Part shown: positions 1 through 13,254 of the stretch, one piece after another | Position numbering within the stretch: the stretch's first letter is position 1 | Layout of the letters: each line of letters opens with the position of its first letter | NCBI GenBank assembly: GCA_022829145.1 | Contig: CM040753.1 | Location: 16,645,884 to 16,709,883, forward strand | Origin: Albula goreensis | Taxonomy: Eukaryota > Chordata > Actinopteri > Albuliformes > Albulidae | Length of the DNA: 64,000 nucleotides | Direction: 5' to 3' | Translations under genes and position numbers: made by a program | Notes under the pieces: model-generated | What the model saw: the letters and a program-made list of their open reading frames with translations, nothing else | Database searches by the model: none | Told to the model about the DNA's origin: nothing

Positions 1-1119
1 AGCTGAGTCTAATGGTGTTGAGTACACCAGGGTTGTCTGAGCACAGTTCCAGAGTCACTGTCTAAAACCATTTTCAATAAAGCCTTCTGAGGCAGTTTAA
101 CCTGACGTTGATTTAGGGGTGTTTTCTGGTTCCATCCCACTAAGTGTTCAGTAGCTATGCTCAGTGAAGCCAGCAGGGCTACTTATACTCGCACAGGGGG
201 TATCCAGACTCCTGTAAACACTACACTGGTAGTCTACTGCTGCATACACAGCACAGAGAGGAGACAAGTAATTGTCCTGGACAGCTCAGACTTCTCCCTT
301 GCCTGCGAGGGGAACAGAGGTGGGGGGAGGCTGGGGGGGCCTCCATTCATTTATTTATTTCTCCCACTAAAGTTTCCTGATCGTGCTTTGCCGGTTCTCA
401 AGCGGCCCGAGGGAAGACAGGAAAACTACAGGAGAGACAGGAGATGAAGCCAGACCATTACGCATGCTAGAGCCTTTGCTTCCTCCCACAGTCCAATTTA
501 ATTACCGGAGAGGATTTTCCATTTCACAATCATTTTCCACAAACGCCAGGCCAAGGTAATCACGCCACACAGTTTCATTCCGCAAACAAATCCACTGATA
601 TTGTACACATTGCAATCCATATACACTACTGTTTAATGGGGTGATGCATGATTCACAACAAATGAGGGAACTCTGGTAGAATTAATCCCTTAGACATTCC
701 AAGTTCTTACACATGCTGACACTTTTTTCAGCTGCGTGGATGAGCCAGCAAAGGCAACTGGTTTGCCCAGCTTGATCAAGGGAGCCAAGACAGTGACTGC
801 ATGTAAAAGAAAGAGAGTGATTCACTTGGAATATAACCTCTCAATTCCTATTTCAAAAGAACACATTTCCCTCAGAACCGCTACAGTGGAAGGACTGAAA
901 TTACCTCTGAGGTAGAAGCATCTGTATTGAGAACTCAAAGAGTGCTTACACACCCCACCTCCAAATGAGCTATATTAACAAAAAAAGTAATGCTGCACGG
1001 AGGCTCAAAATGCAAGCTTAGACGTGTAAACAAGACAACAGCAGGAGCACCTCTGAAATGAGTGGTGGCAGATGTGGATTGGAGGGGAATGATGCTGTTG
1101 TCTTGCATGCTGTTAGTTC

Positions 1120-1290
1120 AGTGCAATTACACACCTAATAGCCGCGCACCTTCATGAGCACTGCCCCTGAATTAGGAGGGATTCACGGTAAATGGAAAAG
1201 TGCACGGACCGACTCACGGTCCACTAATTGCTAATTGCGGTTAATTATGACGGCGGCATCAGAACAGAAGAGTGGGCACTAGGCGCTGGA
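1120..1290. promoter_or_regulatory. ptprs: Candidate conserved noncoding element, intron after Ig1
   Basis: Three homeodomain-type cores lie within 23 bp: TAATTG (1225-1230), TAATTG (1232-1237) and TAATTA (1242-1247). Next to them are an inverted pair GGACCG/CGGTCC (1206-1222) and unusual CpG retention (GACGGCGGC). The texture differs from the AT-rich surroundings. No comparison with other species was possible, so this is an inference. Confidence 0.25.
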
Positions 1291-3707
1291 AAAGGAAGTG
1301 GGTAAATGTATGAATAAATGATGTTTACCATGAGTGGTGGAGATGTTTTCAGGGAAAGGATGAAGGGAGGGGTACAAAAAGCCCAGAACGGGAAAGACAT
1401 GGGAGAAAACACTCACCAGGTATGACTAAGAAGAATGACAAAGGCCAGGCGCCAATAGACACTGACAATAACTGTATGAAGACAGTTTTTTTTTTTTTTT
1501 TATGAATGGGACAGAAAGAGTGGACACACCTTGCATGCGCTGACTACACATGGCATCCATTCATAGAAAAAAAAGTGAAGGGCATGTTTTCAGCTGAGGA
1601 GAGGGGACATTTAAAAAATGAATGTTCTCTAATATGTGACCCACTATAGTGCCCTGCCACAGCCTTGGCCTCAGGACCCTGTTAATGAGAAGAAGCAGCA
1701 CAGACTTGAATGCTGCTGTACACCACGGCAGCTCTTAAAAAAACCAACCCCGTATCGGCGAGCATGCATCGGTGGCAGTTATTTAAAACAAGTTCTCCCA
1801 GAGACATCGTAATAAAAAAACTGAAAAAAGTGAAAAGGCAAAACACAGAATTCGAAGAACAGATGTTCAACTCACACGGTCCAGTGCCAAGACTGCCTAA
1901 GAAAAACTGAGTGCCAGCAGAGCACTGGGCTAAAGCAACACTATTTGCGTGCAGCATGGTCTTTTAGGCCGAAGAGCTGAGTGTTCTTTAAATATTAACA
2001 GCTGCTGCGGAACCCTACGTCAGACAGCGGTGCTGCTCCAAAACAGGAGTTCTGTAATCAAGGAAATCTGGCTGTAGAGAGCATGTATGATACAGTCTTT
2101 ATTCCCCTGCCAATTCACTCTACTCTACTGTTTAAGCAGAACTATGAACATAGAGGGGGACAAACGAAAAGGTGTTGATCATATGACCAGTGATGATTAT
2201 TAACAATGTAATGAATAATCAATTATTGAATTATGGTAATTCTTCAATTAATGGTGATAACTATGTGTTTTAGTGTTATGGGCTGCTGATTTTTCTGATG
2301 CTACAGTATTTGGCTAAGGTACTTGTTTGAGAATGCATTGTAAATAAGTTTGTTTCGACAGGGCTGGAACCAGAACAGAATAATCCGCTGTCAGAGTAGT
2401 TCTTTGATTTTAATGTATTTACATTTAAAAATGTCCTACCCATGTCCTATCTGTGAAGGGTGAGGGGATGGTGGAGATGGGAGAAATCCACTCCTTCACC
2501 CTTCACTGTGTGTCCCCACTCATGTGATCCCTGAATGTCAAGGTACATGGAGGGGGAGGGTCATGTTTATTCATGAGTGTGTGGGTCGGGCGGCCTCCTC
2601 CTTATTCATGGGCTGGAAGTGGAGATCTCACAGGTGCAGAGGGGCTCAGGCCGCCAGCTTGTCTCTCTATTCTCCAGTCCCCCTGATCGATCGTTGCCTT
2701 GCCTTCCGAGACCCGACTTTCCCTGTGACACGCACACCGACGTGGCGCTTGGGGGTCTGACAGGCGGGTGTGTGCTCTTTGACGTCTTGTTTTTTTCTTT
2801 TGGTCAAAGAATGAAAGCTGAATTCTGTGGGGTGTGTAAACGGTCGCAGCTGATGGACAGTGTGACAGAAATTTGCCTAAAGAATGGGAGCAGAGGAATT
2901 GAAGGTCTCAGCACAGCACTGGAGAAAAAGGGTAAAATAAGTCGATAGTGTGTGCATGTGTGTGTGCGTGCGTGTGTGTGGGGTACAGGTGTCAATATAA
3001 CAGTCAAGCAGTGCTCCTATCCAGAAAATTCAGCAGCATGGATCATTCAATTTAGTCTTAATATTGGCAAGGATAACAGACTGGGAATTTAAGCCAATCA
3101 AAAAAATAAATCAGAAAATCAGACACCAGAAAAAAAAAAATTAAAAATTACAGAACAGCTACAGAACAATTCTTCATTCATTTCTTCCTTTGCCTTACAG
3201 ACTGGGCATGAGGTCACCCTACTTGAGTAAGCATTACAGGAATCGATGGGGGGAAGAAATTTCGGAAAGCATACTGCCCCCGGAGATCTGAGTCTCAGCC
3301 ACTCATCCCCCCACCAATCACGGCTGATTACTGCTCTCCAGGTTCCAGGGATCAAAGGATTCGAAGGCCATAAACTCCCGTCTGGCCGAATTTCCTCCCA
3401 GCGGCTCTTAAAAAGAGCTGGTGAGATGGAGGCTCAGCTGTGAAATTTTGCGTCCCTCCTTTCCCCCTGTGCAGGGAGGTGGGGGTGGGGGGGGGGGTTG
3501 GACAGGGTGGACAGTAGAGGGATGAGGAGTGAAAATTTCACTTCATGAGCCTCCACACAAGACTGGCAATCAACAGAAGAGGGAGCCATGAGCCTACATG
3601 TTTTATTTGAGTCCTACAAGCACATGAACTCTCTCTCCCCAATCATCCCTCTACCATCAACACTATGGCCCTCTCTGACCAGGACCCAGTCCAACAAGTT
3701 TGGTATC

Positions 3708-3880
3708 TTTAAGGGTATATACATTAATATTAAAGCAGACTCTGATCTTTTTCAGGGCATATGTTTTTCTGTTGAGAATGAAATGAATGAAAAGAATATA
3801 CCACAAAAGGACATGTTTCCATGTTTTCATTTAACACTTATGTTGTAATGTAACTTCTGCTTTGACTGAATTGCAGAATA
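3708..3880. mobile_element. Short inverted-repeat element (MITE-like), copy A
   Basis: The left end reads TTTAAGGGTATATACATTAA with AAAGCAGAC following. The right end, reverse-complemented, reads CTTATTCTGCAATTCAGTCA with AAGCAGA following. The two ends are imperfect inverted repeats and resemble the ends of the copies at 6.5 and 39.4 kb. It has no coding capacity. Divergence is high, so the ends are approximate. Confidence 0.4.
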
Positions 3881-4329
3881 AGAACATGTGATTGTGTCAT
3901 CCCCAATGTTGCTTTCATAATGTAAAGTTCAGTAAAACCCTGAGAGGCGTTTGGTCAGGAGGAATACAGAATAAGACATGGGTCAAATTTGTATTGGGGC
4001 CAATGTAGCTGTCCACCTCACTGCTGGGAGTTCGAGTCCCAGCCACTGAGTGATCACTTCAAGAATGCAACAAAATACTCTGCTTCTCTCTGAACAAAAC
4101 TGTGCATCAAATGATTAGACTTACTAAAGACCTCTCTTGGCCAGCCTGGAAAGCGCAGGTTTCCACAGTGTGGAAAATAGCAATGGGTAGTTGCCACTAG
4201 TCACTTCCTGAGCCTGTGTTGCAGGCTGACAGTGGGTGGGGCTGAAAACAGTTCAGTTCTGGTGGAAAAAGATGGTGAACATGTGCCTTAACTCCATACA
4301 CCACCCAAGAACCCAAGGTCAATCTGTAC

Positions 4330-4800
4330 TACGTCTTATTGAGCAAGAGCCAAAATGCCACTTTCGCCGATTAGCCTGCAAAGGCTTAAGTGCATCCGTG
4401 CGCGGGATGTCATTAGCTGGTGCAATAAACACAGGGCCATCGTTCTGCAAAACGGGCACATCTGAGCCTCGCCCAAGGGCTGGCTCTTTTAATATCATGT
4501 ACCTGCAGGTGACACGCAGCAGTAGAGTAGATAAACAAATGCACAATCACACAATCCCAACTTCTCCCCACCATTTTTAAAAACGCACCCTTGCTGCATT
4601 AATAATGGATAATGCAAATATGCCTGCGACGCAGGTCCATAGATTTTAGCTAGATCATAATGTGCTAAATGAATGCATTATGCACAAGGGAGCGGCTGCA
4701 GGAAGACACACTGCGGCAGAAACACGGGCTTGTTTATGAAGGCGGGATGGCGGGTAATACACAAAAGGCAAATACAGCTGGGCGTCTGTTAATATGATCG
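4330..4800. promoter_or_regulatory. ptprs: Candidate conserved noncoding element, intron after Ig1
   Basis: About 470 bp free of simple repeats, with retained CpGs (TTTCGCCGATTAG, CGTGCGCGGG) and homeodomain-like cores (GATTAG, CATTAG). It also has AT-rich spacers such as TTAATAATGG and is followed by a CT-rich tract. Open frames occur on both strands because stops are rare in this composition; none encodes a recognisable domain. This is an inference only. Confidence 0.22.
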
Positions 4801-6531
4801 GAGATAAGACTTCATCAAATTGAGACTGTCGCCTCTCCTGAGAGAGATGGAGCTTATTTTCTGGCCTGCCTCTCTCCCTCTCTACCTCCCTCTCTCTCTC
4901 TCAGTCTCCCCCTGCCCCATGCGGTGAAGACTCGGGGGATAATTCAAGGTGAGAGCTGCAGTGGGTGGTACAGAACCAGCAGGGGTGGGGGTGGTGGTGG
5001 GGGGTGACTCCGCATCCCTGGAGTCTTCATTATTCATCAGCTGCTCATTATTACTGACGGTTACTGTCCACCTGCTCCACAAATTATTCACTCACAAGCA
5101 CAAGCCCCCCCTCCTGTAGACCCTTTCCCACTGCCTCTCCTATTCCTACTCTCACTTTCTCCATTATCCTCTTCTCTTGTGTAGAAAAAAAAACTTGTTT
5201 CGACACAGACACAATGAGAAAAACTGTTTTGCTAAAAAATGGCATTAGGAACGTTTTAGTCATACTGAGTGATGAATGAAATGTGTGCGTCATAGGGCAT
5301 TGAAAAACTGATAGTACGCAACTGATGATGCAAGAATTCTATTCATGTATCACGTTTCTATTCATTGCTGAATCCATTGCAGCCGGTGTGTTTTCCCCAC
5401 CAAGATACATTCACCACTCAATTAGAGTCATAATTAATTCAGTTCATGGGGTACAGTGACCTTTGACCTGACCCCAGGAGATTGAGAATGACTCATCAAC
5501 AAAGATCAATCAAGTCCAAGACCTGCATACATGCCAACACAACCACACGCACATGCACAAATTCGCACACACACATTCACTGTTTGTAAGTTGTCAGTAT
5601 TTAATGCCAATTAATGGCATAGTAACATTGCAGCTATGGCCAACTAAGATATCACATTTTAAAAAGATGAAAAATCTGGACGTGTACCATCAGAAATACC
5701 TGATATAACCTGTACAAAGTTTCACATAAACATAATTAGTGTAAAACCCAAGGCACTTACATGACTGTGCTTTGTCTATAAATACTTGTTATGTTGGTGG
5801 CTTGCAATTGCACAAAACAACAATGCTGACTAAGGATAACACTTCACAATTCGCACAATGCATTCTAACTACTGTATCTGCAGCACTAAAGTGTTTTTCC
5901 ACACAAAATGCTTCAGTCTTCCAAAAACAGTGACACAAAATTGTCTCTGTATTATTTCAGCATAAAAACAAATGAATCTCTAAACTGCAATTTAAACTGC
6001 CTTCAAAGTATCTAAGTTTCTTTGAAGGGGTGGAAAGCTGTAATTTTTTACCTCTGAAACTTGTGTTGTGCCATAACCTGTCTACATCAACATAAATGGA
6101 TATCAACCTTTTAGCTGTGTGCTAATGGAATAATGAAAGCAAATTAAGAGGGAAAAATCACTGAATTTAAACAATACAAATCCTCAGCTTCGTTTTTTAC
6201 ATAAATAAGGTGCTCGATATGTATTCTATATTCTCTGCAACTCTCTTCTTTTTGTTTGTATAAAAAGTTCATGCCCATTTGTTTAGGAGATATTTTATTT
6301 AAGATTTTCTAAGTTTTGGTAGAGCAACCATGTCAACATGATCCCTTCTTATGATCAAACTCAGGTCACAGTCACTTAACAGGTGGAACAGATACATATG
6401 GAAACGTGCTATTTTCCTGTGAAAAAAATCTCTAAAAACTCTGTGTATGAGGTGTGCATCTCCAGAGGCTGACCCAAACAGACCAGGTCTATTCAACTGG
6501 CAGCCATGGGCCAAATGCAACCATCTACAAA

Positions 6532-6683
6532 CATACCCTGGTATTCAATCAAACTTTGTGCCATTCTGTTTTAGAATGAAAAGAGCCCATTCCAAATGAC
6601 ATGTCTCCCAGAAAAGAAAATATTTACAGAAAAGTATGTTGTCATATAATGTCTATTTTGATTGAATTGCATTTGCCCTTAAA
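6532..6683. mobile_element. Short inverted-repeat element (MITE-like), copy B
   Basis: The right end contains GTCTATTTTGATTGAATTGC and then TTTGCCCTTAAA. The left end contains TACCCTGGTATTCAATCAAA. ATTCAATCAAA on the left is the inverted partner of TTTGATTGAAT on the right. The end sequence is almost identical to that of the copy at 39.5 kb, which supports one dispersed family. Confidence 0.45.
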
Positions 6684-7521
6684 CAGAGCATGTTAGTCTA
6701 ATTGGGTTCTAGCCATAGTCTTGGCACTTTAATCACTGAGAAGCTAAAAAGTATTCAGATATCAATACATGTGACTATGCCAAGGTCTGCATCTACACAG
6801 TGCTCCCACTAGTGACAGAATAATAAGTATCAGCTATGCATATTTCAAGAAGACATTTACTTTGTTTAAATAAATGTGCAATGCATCTTCATAGTATGTG
6901 GGAAAAATTGCCAGGAATGCACCATTTTACAAGAAGAATCTGGCTTCCAAGAATGAAGAGTTGAAGAGACCTGTTCTTGACCATCAGTCCTATATATTGG
7001 CAAGCTAAAAATTACATGAAAGCTAAAAATGGATTCATCTAGTATGTGGGAGTGGCCAGTGGCATGTACTGACTCTCTTGGGGGCAAGGGCAAAATGACT
7101 GAAGATTAAAGAGAAGGGCTTCTCAGAAAACATGTAGCATTTACAACCACTTTTTTGCACTTTTGTTGTCCTCTATTTACCAGTTCCTAGCCAAACTAGT
7201 TGACTCATGGCAGCAACCATTCTTTTGGCTCTGGGAGGACTGCCATATAAATGTGATTCCAAATCCATGGTTCCCACCAAGCTAAAATGGTGCACTGCAT
7301 AGCACAACCCCCTGACTGAGGAACCCTGCAAAACTTTGCATGTGCCACTCTGTCACCCACCCCTGTCTCTCCAGCTACTGCTAATCACAGCCCCTGTTAT
7401 TGACAGGCCAAAGGGTCAGCCACAGACAGGGAGATTATGCTGGATAACTCTGAGCGCACAATCGATGAGGGAGAGAGGGCCAGAACAGCGGTCAGGAGAC
7501 CGAGGGCAAGGGAAGGTGGTA

Positions 7522-7536
7522 GGGGGGGGGGGGGGG
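7522..7536. repeat. Poly-G tract (15 G)
   Basis: An uninterrupted run of 15 G on the plus strand, preceded by GGAAGGTGGTA. It is a candidate mononucleotide slippage or G-quadruplex site. A (CA)n run follows about 75 bp downstream (7611-7625). Confidence 0.95.
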
Positions 7537-10377
7537 ACTCAACACAGCCTTAAAAAGACTATAAACCTCCATGAATCACTTCCCATGATTCACTAAATCA
7601 CACCCTTGCACACACACACACACACTATACCATCCATCTGTCATCTTTGCATATAACTGTACTTTTTCTCCTTTCCCCATGCAGCATTTGGGTGATGAAT
7701 TTATCCATAATTCATACATTTATTTATTTCTAATTTGAAAAGAAATCAGTTTAATTTCTCTGTATACACAAGCTTCATTAGTATATCTGCAGTCTCCTAC
7801 TCACTTATGTAGATGTGCTCATACTGATTTAGAGTCTTGGCCATTTCAGCGCTCCAGCCAATGGACCGGTGTGTTTGTACCTAATTAGTACTTAATTCAT
7901 CTTTTTAAAGTTGCACATAAGGGATCAACAAAATTAACTATACAGAATTTTAGAGGTTAATTTCTATCAGCATAAGAAGAGGGAATAAACGAGATTTAGT
8001 TAAAGGTCAATTCCACACTGATATTAGGATTCATGTGTTTATTAATTTACTTAGGCACTAGAGGCAGAGACATTTGGGGTTTTTTACTTCAGACTTTACA
8101 CAGTTCATAAATTGTGAGCCTCGATAGGCTGAATGTGCTGCCACCACAATTATGTATTCTTATGCAGTTATTCTAGCTTGCATTACTGGGAATGGAGTAT
8201 GATACATGAAACTCTCATAACATACAAATTATGTGTACATTTAACATGACAACCTCCCTACTTTCCCTATACCCACCCATACAGCCCCTCTTCCTTCACA
8301 TAATCAACACCTGTAGCTCCTTCCACCTGTACACCCATGCATTCAGCTCTAACCAAATACCCATACATGCACACCTGTAGCTCCTTAATCCCCCTACAAC
8401 CCCTTTCTCAGCTGTATCCCCCACTCCCAACCCTTAGTCCACTAACACCCAACCCCCTACCTCCCATACCCTCCCTGCTCCCCCAGCACACATACCTCTG
8501 ACACATGATAATGCATTTCCTCCAAAGCTAAATGCCTTTCAGGAGGAATACGGTGGGCATTATAATCAGCCACACTTAGTTACTCCAGACCTTTCACAAC
8601 AAGCCTTAAAAACACATAGCTGCTAATACCCAGCATCCCCTGGGGCAGGGCTTCAACTGCTCTCAGGAGCTCTCAGCTGTGAGAGGGGAAAGAAAGGCAA
8701 GAGCAGCTTTGGAGCTTGGCTGCCAGCCAAAGGAATCTGATCCTCCTTCCTGTTTAATTCTTTAATTTTTTTGCTTAAGATTCAGCAAGATCCTCAGTTC
8801 AAGCATGGAGTCATTTCGTAAAAAAAAAAATGTGATTTGATATTTTGGTATTTGCCATGGCGGATTGTGTTGGAGGGGACGTCTGTAGGATTTGGGTGGC
8901 ATAATGTTGGGTTTGAAACCCACTACAATATATGCTAACCAGTTACTGTTTAAACTAATTAGATGACAAGAATTTAGACACTTAAGTGATAAGAATTTAG
9001 AAAAATAAGAATGTTTCCAATTTCCCATAAATGGTTTAATATTAATTTGACACATGTTTTTATTTTTTAGATAGTGCTTTTTTTGTGTATTTTTATAAAT
9101 ATTACATGATCTCTTCAATTACATAAATGTCTTCTGTGTGACAGAACCAAGACACAGTGGCTCACAGTTGTTGGTGTGCATTACACTATGCAAATACCTT
9201 CATACAACATTCAAATTGTAATTTTTACCATTTAAATGGGAAAACAACATTTGTTTAAACATTTATTCATTTTTACAAGTGTTCAGCATCCTTAGAAATG
9301 TGTCTGAGTATTTGTAAACAAAACCAATATTTATCTACCTGAATTCAAAATCACAGAACAAAAAAAACACAAAGGGTGTTTGGATAATATTAAAGGACAA
9401 ATATTTACAAAAGCCTTAAGTGTGCGTGTGTGTGTGTGTGAGACACGGTGTGAGAGAGAAAGAATGCATTTGTAAATTTGTGGTTTTAGTGTCGCTCTTC
9501 AATAAAACTAGGAATTTGTCCTTTGTCCCCTCAATACCATGCCAAAAAAGAAATAAACAGAATGCACACTGTAAACTAAAATCATCCAAGGAATCATATT
9601 TAAAATGAAAGCACAAAGATCTCTGCGTAATGTTCAAATGGCTCCACCAATCTGGAGGTAGCATGATGAGAACTGGAGAAAGGCAGAATTTTCTGGGTGG
9701 GGGGTCAGTGCTGCCCAATTAAATCAGTGCAAGAATGGCAGAACAAACAGGCCTCACCCTACGGGAGAAACAGCCAATTAACAGCGGATTTGATTAATCC
9801 CACTCCAGGACCGTCCAGCCGAGGCTGTCCCGGACTGTGCTGTTCCCTCTTTGTGCTAATGCTAATGAAACTTGTGTTGCATGCCTCTCACAGACATGGG
9901 GTCCAGATCACTCAGGTGCTTGTTAACCCCACCTACCCATACCCCAAAAACAAGGGGCTTGTCAGTATGGGTTTAAAGGGGCTCTGTGTTTCACCATTTC
10001 ACAGCAGCAATGCTTGATCGCCTTTTACAGGGTTACTGAATTATTTTGCTTATTAGCTCAATTGAGGTTTTATTTGGTCTTTTGGCTTCTCTCTGGTAAA
10101 TATTAATTGATGACTGTCCAGCTAACTGAATGACTGATGGAAGGTCCACGTGATGTTGAGGGAATGAGGTATCATGGGTGGAGCTACAATTAGCTGTCAA
10201 TCAGTTTTGCAGTTCACTAACAAAGCACAATGCTCGATTTAAGTCAGTGGGAATCGCTGCTAGGGCTTTGGAAGTTCTGCTCATTTTCTGGCACCGGGAA
10301 AGGCCCACCATGTTCAGACACCTGTGTGGTACACTGCTGAAGTTGTCCAGCAGCCTGGGGTGATGTGGCTGAAATTG

Positions 10378-10414
10378 TGTGTGTGTATGTATGTGTGTGT
10401 GCTTGTGTGTGTGA
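10378..10414. repeat. Imperfect (TG)n microsatellite
   Basis: TG dinucleotides interrupted by TATG and CT. Confidence 0.85.
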
Positions 10415-12449
10415 GTGGTTAGGAGAGGGGTATGAGTGAGCTGTATACTGACACTCTGGGAAAGTGTACAGATGGAACAGGACAGGTGAGAGATGGACTG
10501 TGGTTTGTGAGGGACCCACGACCAGGGCAAGAGGAGCAAGAGATAGAAAACAGAATTATCAAGAGAGGAAAAATCATACTATAGTGTGCTGAGTGCGGCC
10601 AAATATCTGCAAGGACACACTGAGTGTATGTTACCTTTTGCTTCTCTAATGAGTATAGCCAAATAGTTGAGCAAATTAATTCAATTCTATAAATGTTTTC
10701 AACAACCCTGCCTCTTAAAATGATCATTATTATAATTATAACATGCTTAACTTGTGTACTGGTTTGTTTTCATGCAGCATGTGCAAAACAGGCAATATTT
10801 AAATAATACATGTCATACCCACTATGCATACTGAATGGAAAAAAATGAACTGAGAGATACAGACAGAGGGAATGAAAAACAAAACAGAGAACACTGAGAG
10901 AGAGAGAGTCTGAAGAACAAAGAGGAATGTATTTAAATAATGACTGGGCTTGCCATGAGCTAGTTAAACAAGCACAAACACCTAAAAAAATTAACACTGT
11001 CAAGAACTTACTTTAAGAGTATTCATATGTTTCTGGTTTTGATACATTATCCATATGTTTGCACATGAGCTGTCTGCATATGAGCTTTATTAAGTATTCT
11101 GACTTATTCATAGGTTTGTCATCATCATTATGTGCTATAGAAAAGGAAATAAGGTATTCACAAAATCTCAGATCTGGCAGTACAGAAAAATATTCAGCAC
11201 CACATCATGACTTTGACTACAGCAGTTGACTGCTGCAGGACAGACATCATCATTAAACGAGTAGATCTAAAGAAAGAGAGCAGCTTCTGCAGGTGAGCTG
11301 TTACAGGCTCAGCACTTTCTGTGTGAGCCAATCTCAATCCTTGTTTTTGCCGGCAGCATCAGTGCACTTTGTACTTTGACAGTGGCCACTCCTACAGTGG
11401 GCTGACATGCCAGTCAGAAACACTTGTGCAGCACTGAGCTTCCCTTTTGTGTTCCTGCTTAGCTTTGTTTCGTGCAAAAATGATATTTGTGACTCCTGTT
11501 GATTATGTCAGTGCATTATTACAAAAAAACATCAGCTTTCCATGTGACCGGATTCTATTTTCAATCCCTTTCAGTTGAGGCTACTTTGAAGGAATGATAC
11601 CTGTAGCTTCAGATGCTGAAAAATGGCTGCTGTAATTTTGCTGGTGCTGGTGTCTTTCAGGCGATTTGAGCAATGAATCCGTGTTGAGTTTTAAATCAAT
11701 GGGGACGAAAACCTTATTTCCTTTAGAAACCCTCAGACACCCACCACCCACCCAAAGTTTTTAAACAGGCTGTCTGTTTATTTCTTGAACTGCACACATG
11801 CCCTCAACATCATCTCTTTTAGCTAGAAGTATTACCATGGAGTACTGATATTGGATCACATATTGGAAGGACATCAGCATTAGTCCTGATTACCTAATAG
11901 GCTTACTTTTCATCAACACTACACATAGAGCCAAACTAGCTAGTTTGCAGATCTGGAAGTATAACCATAACATGTAGCACCCAGTCTGACAGCATTGGTA
12001 CTATTTGGAAAGTTGAGGATGGTTTCTCACACTTCTACCAAAACTTTCAATTCTTTCTCACTGAATTTCAAGTTCTCTGTTATGTGTCCTAATTTAGCAT
12101 TTTCTCTCCCGTGTTCATTTTTCCTTTGTAGATCGGAAAAGTGGGACGCATGATGCCTAGTTTCAAACTCTGCACTAATTGCAGTCATCCCCATTTATTT
12201 TTGTTGATTGTGTAATGAGCTGTTTAGTGAAAGCAATTTGGTGAATTGTTTTTTTTCTGACTGGGTCGCAAGTGAGTCACAAAAAATTCAGACTGAAGTT
12301 TTGCAGTTGCAATTAATCTTAGACTGCCTAAAACAGAGAGGGCACTATGCATGGTAAGAAAGGTATATTCTGATTCTGTGTAAAAGAAGGAATCATTCAT
12401 TCCTCTGTACGTCTCCCCTTACAACTGGTTTTAAAGGTTGTATGTATGT

Positions 12450-12483
12450 TTGTGTGTGTGTGTGTGTGTGTGCTGGGGGGGGG
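12450..12483. repeat. (TG)n microsatellite followed by a G run
   Basis: A TG run is followed by CT and a run of nine G, about 100 bp before the hAT-like element. Confidence 0.9.
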
Positions 12484-12591
12484 TACATGCTTGTCTGTGT
12501 GTGTGAACGTGTGTGTTTACTTGTTTTTATTTGTGATCTAAAAGACTGAAAGCATGTGTATTTCAGTGTGTGTGCCCATTTGCATGTGAAT

Positions 12592-12984
12592 TAGGGCTGG
12601 GTAAAAAGCCTTTAAAATGTTATCACGATAAATTGAGACATTTTGGTGATAACGATAACATATCCTGATAAAATTACCGTCTCAAATCTGAATGACATGC
12701 CACTGACTTTCAACAAATGCAAATAGGATTTAAGTCAAATACATCAGTCAGTAAACATGTTTGTGTTCTTTTACTGTTAACCAAAATATATAACCAAAGT
12801 ATCACCAAATCACAGAATGTGACTTTCTTTTTGGGATTAAATCATTAACATTGCCATCTGCAACAGCAAGTTAACTTTGGCCGCAGACTCCACCTCCTGC
12901 ATATTTATTGTGGTTAAGTTATTATCTGTTGTGAAAATGAAAACATCGATAATATTGTCATACTCGTGATATCGCACAGCCCTA
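12592..12984. mobile_element. hAT-like nonautonomous DNA transposon (MITE)
   Basis: A 393-bp element. The left end begins TAGGGCTGGG and the right end finishes GCACAGCCCTA, so the termini are imperfect inverted repeats (TAGGGCTGGG against TAGGGCTGTG). Near both ends are the ATATCG/AACGATAACA-type motifs typical of the widespread 'TAGGGCTG...GATAT' miniature elements of fish. The flanking octamers ATGTGAAT (12584-12591) and TTGTGCAT (12985-12992) agree at six of eight positions, which fits a decayed 8-bp hAT target-site duplication. There is no transposase reading frame. The classification rests on termini and duplication length; an exact family name would need a repeat library. Confidence 0.75.
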
Positions 12985-12992
12985 TTGTGCAT

Positions 12993-13218
12993 GCATGTTC
13001 ACATGTTTTTGTTTGTGTATGTGTGTGTGTGTGCATATATGCATGGATGTGTACATGCCTGTGTGCATGCGTATGTGTGTGTGTGCATAGGTGTAAGCAT
13101 GCATACGTGTTTGTGCTTGTGTGTGTGTACATAGGTGTGAGCATGCATACATGTCTGTGTGTGTGTACATACACGCGCTTGTGTGTGTGCGTGTGTGTAC
13201 ATAGGTGTGAGCATGCAT

Positions 13219-13254
<36 letters not shown>

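Noticed and set aside
3990-4060. tRNA B-box-like GAGTTCGAGTCCC near 4028-4040.
   Set aside because: The A box and acceptor stem are not convincing and no SINE body or tail follows, so it is neither a tRNA gene nor a safe SINE call.
11932-11947. Perfect 16-bp palindrome CAAACTAGCTAGTTTG.
   Set aside because: Short perfect palindromes of this kind are expected occasionally in 64 kb, and nothing around it suggests function.
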